64,000 nt of DNA. It comes from Schumannella soli. Lineage in GTDB: Bacteria; Actinomycetota; Actinomycetes; Actinomycetales; Microbacteriaceae. Numbering within the stretch: the stretch's first letter is position 1; every line of letters starts with the position of its first letter. The DNA lies in contig NZ_VHQG01000004.1 in the NCBI RefSeq assembly GCF_006517435.1, positions 248,001 through 312,000 on the forward strand, given 5' to 3'. A program made the position numbers and the translations under genes. The notes under the pieces are model-generated. The model searched no databases and had not been told where the DNA came from. It saw nothing but the letters and a program-made list of their open reading frames with translations. Shown in pieces: positions 1 through 9,365 of this stretch.

Positions 1-2
1 AT

Positions 3-236
3 CAGGTGCGCGCCACCAAGGACGACCTGCAGAAGGCCGTCGACAAGGTCAAGAACGACGATGTCAAAGCCTCGGCGCAGAAGGTCGTGGATGCCCTCGG
101 CGACCTCGAGACCGCGATCGACGCCCGGGTCGCGAACCCGGCCGACCTCGACACCAGCGCCCTGACCGACGCCGGATCCGCGGTGCAGACCACGGCGAAG
201 GATCTCGTCGACCTCTGCGCGTCGAGCCTCAACTGA
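3..236 (+). CDS. C-terminal part of a secreted lipoprotein paralogue (5' end outside window)
   Basis: The frame is open from the window edge to a TGA at 234-236, so only about the last 77 residues are visible. They align with the C-terminal half of the next gene: both have a K-V/I-x-N-x-DVK-x-SAQK-V segment, a D(T)DTSAL segment, and a single Cys near the C-terminus (CASSLN here, CSKA there). The pair is therefore a tandem duplication. The sequence is helical and charged, with no transmembrane segment in the visible part. A signal peptide and lipobox would be expected upstream of the window. The function is not recognised. Confidence 0.75.
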   Translation, partial: QVRATKDDLQKAVDKVKNDDVKASAQKVVDALGDLETAIDARVANPADLDTSALTDAGSAVQTTAKDLVDLCASSLN

Positions 237-364
237 TCCGACTCCGGCGCCGGCGCGGACGACATGGGGATGGGCACCGGTCCCCACGCTCGCGGCCATA
301 GCCGGGCCACATCCCGTGCATAGACTGCAGACTCCTGCTCACCTATCGCACCAAGGAGTCCCCC

Positions 365-787
365 GTGGTTTCGACCCGTCGTCTCACCGTCGCCGCCCTC
401 AGCGTCGCGACCCTCAGCATCGCCCTGCTCGCCGGCTGCGCCGGCGGTCAGAGCAAGGCCGAGGCCTGCGCGTCGCTCAAGAGCGTGACCGAGAAGACCA
501 ACAGCGAGCTGTCGAGCGCCTCGAGTGACATCGCGACCGACCCGTCGAAGGCCGCCGACGCGATCGACACGTTCAAGGGCGAGTGGCAGAAGGCCACCGA
601 CAAGATCCAGAACGCCGACGTCAAGAAGTCGGCGCAGAAGGCCGTCAACTCGCTCGACGACTTCTCGAAGGCGCTCTCCGACCGCACCGACGACCCCACG
701 GACACCGACACGAGCGCCCTCATGGATGCCGCCACCGCCGCCCAGGAGGCCTTCACCGACCTCGGCACCGTCTGCTCCAAGGCCTGA
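365..787 (+). CDS. small secreted lipoprotein, helical, unknown function
   Basis: This 140-residue protein starts at GTG 365, chosen because AAGGAG lies at 353-358. A TAGACT hexamer at 320-325 is a plausible -10. The N-terminus is a classical lipoprotein signal: RR, a hydrophobic stretch, then lipobox LLAGC with the lipidated Cys near residue 25. The mature part is helical and rich in K, D, S and A, with two further Cys residues (the one near residue 37 and the one in the terminal CSKA) that could pair. It is a tandem paralogue of the truncated gene before it. The product is probably anchored on the outer face of the membrane. No enzymatic motif is visible, so the role remains unknown. Confidence 0.8.
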   Translation: MVSTRRLTVAALSVATLSIALLAGCAGGQSKAEACASLKSVTEKTNSELSSASSDIATDPSKAADAIDTFKGEWQKATDKIQNADVKKSAQKAVNSLDDFSKALSDRTDDPTDTDTSALMDAATAAQEAFTDLGTVCSKA

Positions 788-837
788 CGCCCGCGCCGGC
801 GGCAGTGCGCTCACCGCCTGCCGCCCGGCGCCGACGC

Positions 838-875
838 AGAAGGGGCCCGGATGCTTCCGCATCCGGGCCCCTTCT
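838..875. terminator. bidirectional stem-loop terminator
   Basis: A perfect 17-bp stem (838-854 with 859-875) with loop ttcc lies between the lipoprotein gene and the convergent icd gene. Its core is gggcccGGATGC, shared with other terminators in this window. It reads A-rich then T-rich on both flanks, so it could end both transcripts. Confidence 0.85.
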
Positions 876-889
876 CTGTTCAGCGCGAC

Positions 890-2107
890 TCAGCCGAGCT
901 TCGCCTGCAGGTTCTGGTCGAGGGTCTCGAGGAACTCCTCGGTCGTCTGCCAGGCCTGGTCGGGCCCGACCAGCAGCGCGAGGTCCTTCGTCATCTTGCC
1001 GCTCTCGACGGTCTCGATGACGACCTGCTCGAGGGCGAGCGAGAAGTCGATCAGCGGCTGGTTGCCATCGAGCTTGCCGCGGTGCGCGAGGCCGCGCGTC
1101 CAGGCGAAGATCGACGCGATCGGGTTGGTCGACGTGGGCTTGCCCTGCTGGTGCTGGCGGTAGTGGCGCGTGACGGTGCCGTGCGCGGCCTCCGCCTCGA
1201 CGACCTTGCCGTCGGGCGTCGAGAGCACCGAGGTCATGAGGCCGAGCGAGCCGAATCCCTGCGCGACGGTGTCGGACTGCACGTCGCCGTCGTAGTTCTT
1301 GCAGGCCCAGACGTAGCCGCCCTCCCACTTCATGGCCGAGGCGACCATGTCGTCGATGAGGCGGTGCTCGTAGGTGAGGCCGGCGGCCTCGAAGCGGTCC
1401 TTGAACTCGGTGTCGTAGATCTCCTGGAACAGGTCCTTGAAGCGGCCGTCGTAGGCCTTGAGGATCGTGTTCTTGGTGGAGAGGTACACCGGGTAGCTGC
1501 GGGCCAGGCCGTAGTTGAGCGAGGCGCGCGCGAAGTCGCGGATCGAGGCGTCCTGGTTGTACTGCACCTGGGCGATGCCGTCATCCGGGGCGTCGTAGAC
1601 CTCGAACTTCATCGGCTCGGAGCCGTCTTCGGGCGCGAACTCGACCGTGAGCTTGCCCTTGCCCTTGAAGACGAAGTCGGTGGCGCGGTACTGGTCGCCG
1701 AAGGCGTGACGGCCGATGATGATCGGCTTGTTCCAGCCGGGCACCAGGCGCGGGATGTTCGAGATGATGATCGGCTCGCGGAAGATCACGCCGCCGAGGA
1801 TGTTGCGGATCGTGCCGTTGGGCGACTTCCACATCTTCTTCAGGCCGAACTCCTCGACGCGGGCCTCGTCGGGGGTGATGGTCGCGCACTTGACGCCGAC
1901 GCCGTGCTTCTGGATCGCGTGCGCCGCGTCGATCGTGACCTGGTCGTCGGTCGCGTCGCGGTGCTCGATTCCGAGGTCGTAGTACTCGAGGGTCACGTCG
2001 AGGTAGGGGTGGATCAGGCGGTCCTTGATGAACTGCCAGATGATCCGCGTCATCTCGTCGCCGTCGAGCTCGACGACCGTGCCTTCGACCTTGATCTTCT
2101 CCGCCAC
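890..2107 (-). CDS. icd: NADP-dependent isocitrate dehydrogenase
   Basis: The gene encodes the TCA-cycle enzyme that oxidises isocitrate to 2-oxoglutarate and CO2, making NADPH. The chosen GTG start at 2107 follows AAAGGA at the right distance and gives 405 residues, the normal size of the homodimeric type found in many actinobacteria and eukaryotes. The frame is open further upstream, but that part is not conserved. Visible motifs are the substrate loop KSPNGTIRN (S95, N97, R101), Arg110 and Arg133, and the coenzyme segment HGTVTRHYR typical of NADP enzymes. A TAGGCT -10 candidate (2145-2150) and a palindrome at 2167-2180 lie upstream. The same palindrome type precedes sucCD, which suggests co-regulation of the TCA cycle. 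Confidence 0.97.
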   Translation of the reverse strand: MAEKIKVEGTVVELDGDEMTRIIWQFIKDRLIHPYLDVTLEYYDLGIEHRDATDDQVTIDAAHAIQKHGVGVKCATITPDEARVEEFGLKKMWKSPNGTIRNILGGVIFREPIIISNIPRLVPGWNKPIIIGRHAFGDQYRATDFVFKGKGKLTVEFAPEDGSEPMKFEVYDAPDDGIAQVQYNQDASIRDFARASLNYGLARSYPVYLSTKNTILKAYDGRFKDLFQEIYDTEFKDRFEAAGLTYEHRLIDDMVASAMKWEGGYVWACKNYDGDVQSDTVAQGFGSLGLMTSVLSTPDGKVVEAEAAHGTVTRHYRQHQQGKPTSTNPIASIFAWTRGLAHRGKLDGNQPLIDFSLALEQVVIETVESGKMTKDLALLVGPDQAWQTTEEFLETLDQNLQAKLG

Positions 2108-2166
2108 TGATGTGTCCTTTGGTTCGCGTAACAGGCCGTAGCAGAGCCTACCGCCCCGCCCAGATA

Positions 2167-2180
2167 TCTCGACATCGAGA
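2167..2180. promoter_or_regulatory. palindromic operator candidate upstream of icd
   Basis: TCTCGA-CA-TCGAGA is a perfect 6+2+6 inverted repeat placed about 17 nt upstream of the presumed icd -10, so a bound protein would cover the -35 region. Two diverged copies lie upstream of sucC. The regulator is not identified. Confidence 0.6.
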
Positions 2181-2296
2181 GAATCGGCGCCGGTCCCCCG
2201 AACAGCGGACACCGCAATCCCTGCGCACGCGATGAGTCAGCCGATCTCCTCCTGGGGGCTTACACGGGGGTGGACGAAGCGGGTTAGTCTCGTGTC

Positions 2297-2749
2297 ATGG
2301 CTGACCTGAGACTCGAGGAGCTGTCGGCTCAGACGATCGCCGCGGCGAACAGTCTGACGCTCAAGCCGGGCCAGGAGGCCTTCCTCGCCCCCGAGACCTA
2401 CACGCACTACGAAGACAAGATCGATCCCACCACGTCATGGGCGCGGGTCGTGCTCGACGGCGACGAGGTCGTCGGCTACCTCGTGGGCAACTTCGACGAG
2501 ACCGCCGGCGACGACTTCCTGCGCGCCGCCCTCTGGCGCATCAACGTCGCCGCCGACGCCCAGGGCAGCGGCGTCGGCAAGTTCGCCGTCCACGCGCTCG
2601 CCGACGAGGCCCGCAAGCGCGGCTTCAGCCGCATCACCGTCGTGTGGGAGTCGGGCGAGGTCGGGCCGGAGAAGTTCTTCCAGGCGGTCGGCTTCACCGT
2701 GATCGGCGAGACCCCCTACGGCGAGAACCTCGGCGCGCTCGACCTCTGA
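2297..2749 (+). CDS. GNAT family N-acetyltransferase
   Basis: This 150-residue single-domain GNAT protein probably moves an acetyl group from acetyl-CoA to an amine, perhaps a polyamine or antibiotic. The acetyl-CoA loop is seen as INVAADAQGSGVGKFAV (a Q-x-S-G-V-G-K version of the Q/RxxGxG/A motif), followed by the ALADEARKRGF helix and a C-terminal E-K-F-F-Q-A-V-GF element equivalent to the usual Y..GF segment. The ATG at 2297 is preceded by TAGTCT (2285-2290) with 6 nt between and no Shine-Dalgarno, so a leaderless mRNA is likely. It is transcribed divergently from icd. The substrate cannot be told from the sequence. Confidence 0.9.
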   Translation: MADLRLEELSAQTIAAANSLTLKPGQEAFLAPETYTHYEDKIDPTTSWARVVLDGDEVVGYLVGNFDETAGDDFLRAALWRINVAADAQGSGVGKFAVHALADEARKRGFSRITVVWESGEVGPEKFFQAVGFTVIGETPYGENLGALDL

Positions 2750-2795
2750 TCGGCACCGGCAGGCAGCCTCGCCGACTCGGTGACAGACTGGCCGG

Positions 2796-3107
2796 ATGCC
2801 GCCCTCCGACGACTTCGTGAGCCGCGTGCTCGAGGTGGTCGCCGACATCCCCGAGGGCCGGGCGATGGCCTACGGTGACGTCGCCGCGGCGCTCGGCTCG
2901 TGTGCCGCGCGCGGTGTGGGCCAGGTCATGGCGTACTACGGCTCGGACGTGCCGTGGTGGCGCGTCGTGCGGGCGAGCGGACACCCCGCGCAGGATCACG
3001 AGCACCTCGCGCTTGAGCACTACCGGGTCGAGGGCACGCCGCTGCTCTGGTCGCGCGACGGCTCGGTGTTCCGCGTCGATCTCGCGCGCGCCCGCCACCT
3101 CCCCTGA
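2796..3107 (+). CDS. alkyltransferase-like (ATL) DNA-binding protein
   Basis: This 103-residue protein matches the C-terminal DNA-binding domain of O6-alkylguanine alkyltransferases, with the helix-turn-helix region GRAMAYGDVAAALG and a segment PWWRVVRASG. In true MGMT the corresponding PCHRV motif carries the acceptor Cys. Here that Cys is replaced by Trp, as in ATL proteins, which bind alkylated bases and hand them to nucleotide excision repair rather than repairing them directly. The length fits ATL. The ATG at 2796 lies 6 nt after CAGACT, a weak leaderless-type promoter. It follows the acetyltransferase by 46 nt in the same direction. Confidence 0.9.
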   Translation: MPPSDDFVSRVLEVVADIPEGRAMAYGDVAAALGSCAARGVGQVMAYYGSDVPWWRVVRASGHPAQDHEHLALEHYRVEGTPLLWSRDGSVFRVDLARARHLP

Positions 3108-3147
3108 CCCCGTCAGGATCGCGCGGCCATTCCGTTCAGTTCGAGGC

Positions 3148-3183
3148 TTGACAGTTAGAAATCTAACAGTTAGAGTTCTGAAC
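3148..3183 (+). promoter_or_regulatory. marR promoter with two overlapping inverted-repeat operators
   Basis: TTGACA (3148-3153), a 17-nt spacer and TAGAGT (3171-3176) form a near-consensus promoter whose start would fall at the ATG at 3184. The inverted repeat GTTAGAAATCTAAC (3154-3167) fills the spacer. A second diverged copy, GTTAGAGTTCTGAAC (3169-3183), covers the -10 and abuts the ATG. This placement suits autorepression by the MarR protein encoded directly downstream. Confidence 0.75.
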
Positions 3184-3627
3184 ATGGACGCACCGGAGAA
3201 CGCCTTCGACAGCAGCCTCGGCTTGCTGCGATGGATCGGCTGGGCCCAGCGCAAGGCCGCTGAGGACTGGGTTCGCGAACGCGAGCTCAGCTTCGAGCAG
3301 GGTTTCGTGCTCGGGTACCTCGTCGACTCCCCCGGCGCGATCCAGCGCGACATCGCGCGGATGACCCGCACGAGCGCCGCGAGCGTGTCGAGCCTGCTGC
3401 AGGGACTCGAGCGCCGCGGACTCGTCGAGCGCCGCACGGAGGAGGGCGACGACCGCAGCAAACGCGTCTACACGACGCCGGCCGGGGCCGAGCTCATCGC
3501 CGGATTCGAGACCGCCATGGCCTCGGCCGACGAGGTCATCCTCGCCCCGCTCAGCGACGACGAGCGCTCCACGCTCGACGGCCTGCTGCGCAAGATCACC
3601 GCCGCGCTGCCGAAGCCCAGCCGCTAG
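3184..3627 (+). CDS. MarR family transcriptional regulator
   Basis: This 147-residue winged-helix repressor has the classic MarR layout: helical N-terminus, a helix-turn-helix region (GAIQRDIARMTRTSAASVSS, about residues 53-72), wing residues EEGDDRSKRVY with the conserved DxRxxxxxLT-like element, and a C-terminal dimerisation helix. The longer upstream frame is rejected because promoter and operators sit immediately before ATG 3184. No Shine-Dalgarno is possible, so the mRNA is probably leaderless. The MATE efflux gene follows 229 nt downstream on the same strand, so this is likely its ligand-responsive repressor. The inducing compound is unknown. Confidence 0.92.
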   Translation: MDAPENAFDSSLGLLRWIGWAQRKAAEDWVRERELSFEQGFVLGYLVDSPGAIQRDIARMTRTSAASVSSLLQGLERRGLVERRTEEGDDRSKRVYTTPAGAELIAGFETAMASADEVILAPLSDDERSTLDGLLRKITAALPKPSR

Positions 3628-3856
3628 CAGCCCGCCACCGCAGAACCCGGCACCACCGCACCACAGCCACCACCCTCGACGCCGCCCGAGCGGCGCCCTC
3701 GACGACCGGGATCTCCGGCGCGGATCCGTCCCGCGCATCCCGACGACTCATCCCGCCACGCCGGCTGCCGCCGGCGCGCGCTCGACCCTGCCCGACCGGC
3801 CCCGCCGACCGAGCGCTGGCGGGCATGCCCTCGGCGTGCCCGGAAGGAGAACCACC
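3628..3856. other. intergenic spacer between marR and the MATE gene
   Basis: The spacer is 229 nt without a convincing gene. The first part is unusually rich in C and A (repeated cacc/ccac). A 7-bp hairpin with stem CGCCGGC and loop tgcc is at 3759-3776. No strong -35/-10 pair was found near the MATE start, which favours co-transcription with marR. Confidence 0.5.
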
Positions 3857-5335
3857 ATGAGCACCTCAGAACCCGCCGCCACCGCGGCATCCACCGCAGC
3901 GGAGTCCACCACCCCGTCCTCCGCCGGCGCCGTCGGCTCGAACCGCTGGTACCTGTCGGCCGCGCCGATCGTGCGCGCCCTCATCCGCCTCTGCGCCCCC
4001 ATGGCCGCCGGCATGATCGTCGGCGCCGTCTACAACGTCATCAACGCCGGCTTCATCGGCTCACTGCACGACACCGCCCTGCTCGCGGCGATCACCTTCG
4101 GCACCCCGCTGCTCGGCCTCGTCATGGCGGTCGGCGGCGTCTTCGGCGTCGGCGGCGGCGCGCTCATCTCGCGCCTGCTCGGCGCGGCCGAGAAGAACCC
4201 GGCCGAGGCAGACGAGATCAAGCACGCCTCCGCGGTCGCCGTCTGGGGCTCGGTCATCGCCGGCGCCGTCTTCGGCGTCGCGGGCCTGCTGCTGCTGAAC
4301 CCGCTCGTCGGCCTGCTCGGGGCGGATGCCGCGGCGTACGCCGCCACCGCGTCGTACGTCGCGGTCATGCTCGCCTTCGTGCCAGTGCTGGCGCTCACCT
4401 TCTGCCTCGAGCAGCTGGTGCGCGCCGAGGGCGCCGCCCGGCAGTCGATGATCGGCCTGATCCTCTCGACCGTCGGCAACCTCGTCTTCGACGTGCTGTT
4501 CATCCTGGTGCTGCACTGGGGCGTCGCCGGCGCGGCGCTCGCAATGGGCCTGTCGAACGTCATCGCGGTGATCTACTACGGCGCCTGGCTGCAGCGGAAC
4601 AGCGAGTTCGTCAGCCTCTCGCCGCGCTGGTTCACGCTGCGCGGCAGCATCCTCAAGCCGATCTTCGGCGTGGGGGTGAGCGAGCTGCTGCAGTCGTCGT
4701 TCCTCATCGTGACCTCGCTCGTGCTGAACAACCTCGCCGTCGCCTACGGTGATGGCCCGCTCGCGGCCATGGGCGTCGCGGTGCGCATCGCGCAGCTGCC
4801 GGAGTTCCTCGTGATGGGCATCACGATCGGCGTGCTGCCGCTGCTCGCCTACGCCTACGGCAAGGGCGACCGCGAGCGCCTCAACTCGGCGCTGAAGGCG
4901 GCGGCCGTCGCGGTCGGCGTGATCGTGCTGGTGTTCTCGACGGTCGTGTTCGTCTTCCGCGAGCCGGTGTTCGAGCTCTTCTCCGACGACCACGCAGTGC
5001 TCGGCATCGGCCTCACGATCCTGACGGCGCAGCTCGTCGCGGCCATCGTGAACGGCTTGACGGGCCTCATGACCTCGCTGTTCCAGGCGACTGGGCGCTC
5101 GGTGCCGGCGATCGTGATCTCGATGGCGCAGGGCGTGCTGTTCATCCCGATCGTGCTGCTCGGCAACTGGTGGTTCGGCCTGGCCGGCATCATCTGGTCG
5201 CTGACGGTGAGCGAGATCCTCGTCTTCCTCATCGGCGGAGGTATGTGGCTGGCCTCGCGCCGCGCCATCGACCGCGGCCTCGCCGAGGGCAGCCCCGAGC
5301 GCGCCGAGGAGGCGCTGGCCATGGCGGAAGGCTGA
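3857..5335 (+). CDS. MATE family multidrug/cation antiporter
   Basis: The gene encodes a 492-residue membrane transporter that exports drugs or organic cations in exchange for Na+ or H+. ATG 3857 is chosen because GAAGGAGA lies at 3843-3850; the frame is open slightly further upstream without an RBS. After a Ser/Ala/Thr-rich cytosolic head of about 35 residues come about 12 hydrophobic segments in two pseudo-repeats, with MATE features such as MAAGMIVGAVYNVINAGFIG in helix 1 and AEGAARQSMIG near helix 5. The position directly after a MarR repressor supports an inducible efflux role. The substrate is unknown. A long terminator hairpin follows the stop. Confidence 0.92.
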   Translation: MSTSEPAATAASTAAESTTPSSAGAVGSNRWYLSAAPIVRALIRLCAPMAAGMIVGAVYNVINAGFIGSLHDTALLAAITFGTPLLGLVMAVGGVFGVGGGALISRLLGAAEKNPAEADEIKHASAVAVWGSVIAGAVFGVAGLLLLNPLVGLLGADAAAYAATASYVAVMLAFVPVLALTFCLEQLVRAEGAARQSMIGLILSTVGNLVFDVLFILVLHWGVAGAALAMGLSNVIAVIYYGAWLQRNSEFVSLSPRWFTLRGSILKPIFGVGVSELLQSSFLIVTSLVLNNLAVAYGDGPLAAMGVAVRIAQLPEFLVMGITIGVLPLLAYAYGKGDRERLNSALKAAAVAVGVIVLVFSTVVFVFREPVFELFSDDHAVLGIGLTILTAQLVAAIVNGLTGLMTSLFQATGRSVPAIVISMAQGVLFIPIVLLGNWWFGLAGIIWSLTVSEILVFLIGGGMWLASRRAIDRGLAEGSPERAEEALAMAEG

Positions 5336-5350
5336 GCGCCGCGACGATCC

Positions 5351-5390
5351 ACGAGGGGCCCGCATCCGTCTCCGGATGCGGGCCCCTCGT
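5351..5390. terminator. bidirectional stem-loop terminator
   Basis: A perfect 18-bp stem (5351-5368 with 5373-5390), loop tctc, sits between the convergent MATE and ABC exporter genes. The arms contain GAGGGGCCC and GCATCC/GGATGC, the recurrent terminator core of this genome. Confidence 0.88.
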
Positions 5391-5406
5391 GTCAGCGCGA
5401 GCCGAC

Positions 5407-7215
5407 TCAGACCAGCGAGTCGCGCCAGGCCGCGTGCAGTTGGGCGAAGCGCCCCGTGCCCGTGATCAGCTGCTCGGGGCTGCCGTCCTCGACGATGCGA
5501 CCGTGCTCCATCACGAGCACCCGGTCGGCGATCGCGACCGTCGACAGGCGATGCGCGATGATCACCGCGGTGCGGTCGGCGAGGAGGGTCGTGAGCCCCT
5601 CCTGCACGAGGCGCTCCGAGGGGATGTCGAGCGAGGCGGTCGCCTCATCCAGGATGAGCACCGCCGGGTCCGCCAGGAAGGCGCGCGCGAACGAGATCAG
5701 CTGCCGCTGCCCCGCCGAGACGCGCCCGCCGCGCTTGTTGACGTCGGTGTCGTAGCCGTCGGGCATCGACATGATGAACTCGTGCGCGCCGACCGCCTGC
5801 GCGGCCCGGCGGATCTCGTCGAAGCTCGCGCCCGGCTTGCCCAGCGCGATGTTCTCGCCGACCGAGCCCGAGAACAGGTACGCCTCCTGCGTGACCATGA
5901 CGATCGCGCGGCGCAGGTCCTGCGCATCCAGCTCCCGCAGGTCGACGCCGTCGAGCGTCACCGCCCCCTTGCTCGGGTCGTAGAAGCGCGAGATGAGCTT
6001 CGCGAGCGTCGACTTGCCCGCACCGGTCGAGCCGACCAGCGCGATCGTCTGGCCCGAGGGGATGTCGAGCGAGAACTCCGGCAGCACCACCCGGTCGCCC
6101 TTGTAGGCGAAGGTGACGTCATCGAAGCGCACGGCTCCCGTCGAGTGCGCGACGTGTACGGGCTTGACGGGGTCCGGCACGCTCGGCTTCTCCTCGAGCA
6201 CGCCCGAGATCTTCTCCAGCGCCGACGCGGCCGACTGGTAGGAGTTGTAGAACATCGCCATCTCCTCCATCGGGTCGAAGAAGCGGCGCGTGTACAGCAC
6301 CACGGCCAGCAGGGCGCCGATCTCGAGCCCGCCGCCGATCACCCGGAAGCCGCCCACCAGCAGCACGACCGCGACGGTCACGTTGCCGATGAGGATCAGG
6401 CCGGGGTCGAAGATCCCGAACAGCTGGATGACCTTCGCATTGGCGTCGCGGTACTCCTCGACGTGCTCGCCGAACTCCTTCTCGTTGCGCTTCTCCTTGC
6501 GGAAGGCCTTGACGGCCCGGATGCCGGTCATCGACTCCACGAAGTGCACGATCACGGCCGCCGAGGCGACGCGGGTGCGGCGGAACAGGTTCTGCGAGCT
6601 CTTCTGGAACCAGCGCACCAGGAACCACAGCGGCACGAGCGAGGCGGCCAGCACGAGCCCGCTGAACGGGTCGAGCGACACCAGCGCGATCGCGATGAAC
6701 ACCATGTAGAGCACGCCGCGCACGAGGCCGTTGATGCCCGAGTCGAGCAGCTCGCGGATCGCATCCAGGTCGCTCGTCTGACGGGCGATGATGCGGCCGG
6801 AGGTGTAGGTCTCGTGGAACTCGAGACTCAGCCGCTGCGCGTGCACGTACACCCGCTTGCGCAGGTCGAACAGGATGGCCTGGCTGATGCGCGCCGACAG
6901 CACCGTGTACTGCGCGATCAGCACCGCGCCGGCGATGCCCGCGATCAAGTAGCCGCCGACCGCGGCGCCCAGCGGAAACCAGTCGGAGGCCTTCATCAGC
7001 GCGGGCAGGCCCTGATCGATGCCGAAGGCGATCAGCGCCGGCCCCGCGACCTGCAGGCCGGTGGAGACGACGATGACCGCCGCCGTCAGCACGAGCTTCG
7101 CGCGCAGCGGCTTCAGCAGCGAGCCGAGCAGGCGCAGCGAGCGCTGCCGGATCGCCCGGCTCTCGTCTTTGGTGTAGTCGGAGCGCTCTTCGCCCGCGAC
7201 GCCCGAGATGCTCAT
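5407..7215 (-). CDS. ABC exporter half-transporter, subunit with canonical Walker B
   Basis: This 602-residue type IV ABC exporter subunit has six transmembrane helices in about the first 330 residues, then a nucleotide-binding domain with Walker [11 protein letters not shown] (about residue 392), signature VSAGQRQ (about 498) and Walker [13 protein letters not shown] (about 518) with a catalytic Glu. The signature departs from LSGGQ. Its start overlaps the stop of the partner gene by 4 nt (ATGA), so translation is coupled and the two probably form a heterodimer. Combined with the partner's degenerate Walker B, one ATP site should be weak and one active, as in TM287/288 or BmrCD. It lacks a peptidase C39 domain. 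Substrate unknown: drug, lipid or peptide. Confidence 0.93.
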   Translation of the reverse strand: MSISGVAGEERSDYTKDESRAIRQRSLRLLGSLLKPLRAKLVLTAAVIVVSTGLQVAGPALIAFGIDQGLPALMKASDWFPLGAAVGGYLIAGIAGAVLIAQYTVLSARISQAILFDLRKRVYVHAQRLSLEFHETYTSGRIIARQTSDLDAIRELLDSGINGLVRGVLYMVFIAIALVSLDPFSGLVLAASLVPLWFLVRWFQKSSQNLFRRTRVASAAVIVHFVESMTGIRAVKAFRKEKRNEKEFGEHVEEYRDANAKVIQLFGIFDPGLILIGNVTVAVVLLVGGFRVIGGGLEIGALLAVVLYTRRFFDPMEEMAMFYNSYQSAASALEKISGVLEEKPSVPDPVKPVHVAHSTGAVRFDDVTFAYKGDRVVLPEFSLDIPSGQTIALVGSTGAGKSTLAKLISRFYDPSKGAVTLDGVDLRELDAQDLRRAIVMVTQEAYLFSGSVGENIALGKPGASFDEIRRAAQAVGAHEFIMSMPDGYDTDVNKRGGRVSAGQRQLISFARAFLADPAVLILDEATASLDIPSERLVQEGLTTLLADRTAVIIAHRLSTVAIADRVLVMEHGRIVEDGSPEQLITGTGRFAQLHAAWRDSLV

Positions 7216-9128
7216 TCGCGTCCCTCCTCGGCTGCGGCGACCGCATCCCGCTCGAACGATCCCTCGTCGGGGATGATGTCGAGCGTTCCGGTCTGGGTGT
7301 GCTTCTGTCGCGCTTCCTCCTCCTCGTCGAGCGACGAGATGACGAAGCGGTAGTGCTCGTTGCGGGCCAGCAGCTCGCTGTGCTCGCCCACATCGGTCAC
7401 GCGCCCGTTCTCGAGCAGCGCGACCCGGTCGGCGAGGGTGACGGTCGACGGACGGTGCGCCACGATCAGCGCGGTCGTGTCGCTGAGCACGCGGCGCAGC
7501 CCCGCCTCAACCCGCGCCTCGGTGTCGACGTCGAGCGCCGACAGCGGGTCGTCGAGCACGAGCACCTCCGGGCGGGCGGCGACGGCACGGGCGAGCGCGA
7601 GGCGCTGCCGCTGACCGCCGGAGAGGCTGAGCCCCTCCTCGCCGACCTTCGTGTCGACGCCCTCGGGCAGCTCGTCGACGAACGACGCCTGCGCCACATC
7701 CAGGGCCTCGCGCATGACGCGCTCGGCCTCGACGGCCTGGCTCGGATCCGCGAGCTCGGGCCGGCCGAGCAGCACGTTCTCGCGCACCGACGCCGAGAAC
7801 AGCGTCGCGTCCTCGAAGGCCATCGCGATGTGACGGCGCAGATCCTCGCGGGTGAGGTCGCGCACATCCACGCCGTCGAGGCGCACCGCGCCGCCGGTCA
7901 CGTCGTAGAGGCGCGTCGTGAGCGCGGTCAGAGTCGTCTTGCCCGAGCCGGTGAGCCCGACCAGCGCCATGGTCTCGCCGGGGCGGACCTCGAGCTGGAT
8001 GCCGTTGAGCAGGTCGGGGAACTGCTGCGGCGAGTCCTGGTACCGGAAGTGCACGTCGTCGAAGACGAGGCGCCCCTTCGCATCCTGAACCGTCGCCGGC
8101 TCGGCCGGATCGGTGATCGCGTTCTCCGAGTCGAGCACCTCGTAGAGCCGGTCGACGGCCGTGCGGGTGTCGAAGGTCATCGACAGCAGGAAGCCGATCG
8201 ACTCGATCGGGAAGCGCAGCACGGTCGCCGTCGCGAAGAACGCGAACAGCTGCCCGACCGTGAGCACGTCGTTCGCCGCCAGCAGCACCCCGCCGAGCAG
8301 GCTCAGCGCGAAGGCGACATCGGGCACCAGCAGCAGCCAGAGCCAGATGCCGGCGATCGCCTGCGCCTTCTCGATCTCGGTTCCGCGCAGCTCCTCGGCC
8401 TGACGGGCGAACTTCTCGAGCGAGTGCCGACCGCGGCCGAAGGCCTTGAGCACGCGGATGCCGTGCACGCTCTCCTCGACGGCGGTCGCCAGGTCGCCCT
8501 GCTGGTCCTGGCTGCGGCGGGCGACGACCGAGTACTTCTGCTCGAAGACGTAGCCGTAGATCCAGAGCGGGATCGAGCAGATCAGGAACAGCAGACCGAG
8601 CTGCCAGCTCCAGAAGAACAGCACCACGAATCCGACGACGATCGTGATCACGTTGACCACGAGCAGCACGATGCCGAACGACAGCCAGCGGCGGATCAGC
8701 CCGAGGTCGCTCATCGCGCGCGACAGCAGCTGCCCGCTCGCCCAGCGGTCGTGGAAGGCGACCGGCAGGTCCTGCAGCTTCGCGTAGAAGGCGTTGCGCA
8801 TGCTCGCCTCGACGTGCGTGCCCGGGGTGAGCACGAACCAGCGACGCAGCGCGATGAACACCGCCTCGCCGGCGCCGAGCAGCAGCACGAGGATGACGGC
8901 GGGCCAGATCTGCGCGCCGTCACGGGAGCGCAGCGGACCGTCGACGAGGTTCTGCAGGATCACCGGGATCGCCAGCGACACGAGGCCCGCGAGCAGCGCC
9001 GCGACGGCGCCGAGGATCAGCCGGCCGAGCGCCGGCTTCACGAAGGGGTAGATCTTGGCGAGCGTGGCGACGGTGCCGGCGCGATGCTCACGCGGTCGAG
9101 GACGGTCGGGGGACGTGGTGGAGCGCAT
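7212..9128 (-). CDS. ABC exporter half-transporter, subunit with degenerate Walker B (DDP)
   Basis: This is the 638-residue partner of the downstream exporter subunit. It has six transmembrane helices, then an ATPase domain with Walker [11 protein letters not shown] (about residue 390), canonical signature [10 protein letters not shown] (about 500) and Walker [13 protein letters not shown] (about 524), where Asp replaces the catalytic Glu. A non-hydrolytic site in this subunit paired with the altered signature of the partner is the hallmark of asymmetric heterodimeric exporters. The ATG at 9128 has only a weak upstream GGA; a small ORF with a strong RBS precedes it by 118 nt. The C-terminus has an acidic tail (EEEEARQKH). 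It lies downstream of a two-component system on the same strand. Confidence 0.93.
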   Translation of the reverse strand: MRSTTSPDRPRPREHRAGTVATLAKIYPFVKPALGRLILGAVAALLAGLVSLAIPVILQNLVDGPLRSRDGAQIWPAVILVLLLGAGEAVFIALRRWFVLTPGTHVEASMRNAFYAKLQDLPVAFHDRWASGQLLSRAMSDLGLIRRWLSFGIVLLVVNVITIVVGFVVLFFWSWQLGLLFLICSIPLWIYGYVFEQKYSVVARRSQDQQGDLATAVEESVHGIRVLKAFGRGRHSLEKFARQAEELRGTEIEKAQAIAGIWLWLLLVPDVAFALSLLGGVLLAANDVLTVGQLFAFFATATVLRFPIESIGFLLSMTFDTRTAVDRLYEVLDSENAITDPAEPATVQDAKGRLVFDDVHFRYQDSPQQFPDLLNGIQLEVRPGETMALVGLTGSGKTTLTALTTRLYDVTGGAVRLDGVDVRDLTREDLRRHIAMAFEDATLFSASVRENVLLGRPELADPSQAVEAERVMREALDVAQASFVDELPEGVDTKVGEEGLSLSGGQRQRLALARAVAARPEVLVLDDPLSALDVDTEARVEAGLRRVLSDTTALIVAHRPSTVTLADRVALLENGRVTDVGEHSELLARNEHYRFVISSLDEEEEARQKHTQTGTLDIIPDEGSFERDAVAAAEEGRE

Positions 9129-9246
9129 GCGTCATCCAGGGTCGTTTCGGCGCACGGAGACGCCGGAGCGGAGATGGTGGTGGTGTGGATGCTGCGGGCG
9201 GCCGGTGAGACCGGGGCCCGCCGAGATGGGGCTGGGGGTGCCGCCG

Positions 9247-9339
9247 CTACGGCCGCTTCGCGGCGCGCACGGCGTGCACGACGGAACCGACCGGGGAGAG
9301 GCGGACGCCCTCGATTCGCGTGATGGTCGTGGTGTCCAT
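9247..9339 (-). CDS. small ORF (30 aa) with strong RBS upstream of the ABC exporter
   Basis: The ATG at 9337-9339 is preceded by GAGGAGG with normal spacing, and the frame runs 30 codons to TAG at 9247-9249. The peptide begins MDTTTITRIEGVRLSPVGSV and ends in a basic stretch (RAAKRP). Nearly all third codon positions in the second half are G or C. Upstream lies a perfect hairpin (9366-9382). A stem-loop can also form between this ORF and the exporter start (around 9205-9230). It may be a small protein or a leader peptide that controls the exporter. No homologue is recognised, so the coding status is unproven. Confidence 0.5.
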   Translation of the reverse strand: MDTTTITRIEGVRLSPVGSVVHAVRAAKRP

Positions 9340-9365
9340 GTCGCCTCCTCGTCGCGTCCGCAGCC

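Noticed and set aside
850-2110. Long plus-strand open frame of about 420 codons opposite icd
   Set aside because: It is the antisense shadow of icd, caused by the rarity of stop codons in GC-rich DNA. The product is compositionally biased and has no RBS or homology. The same applies to many long frames opposite the ABC, glpD, guaB, purH, glmS and pcrA genes.
3163-3738. Minus-strand frame over the marR gene
   Set aside because: It is a shadow of marR with an Arg/Gly/Ala-rich product, and it crosses the marR promoter.
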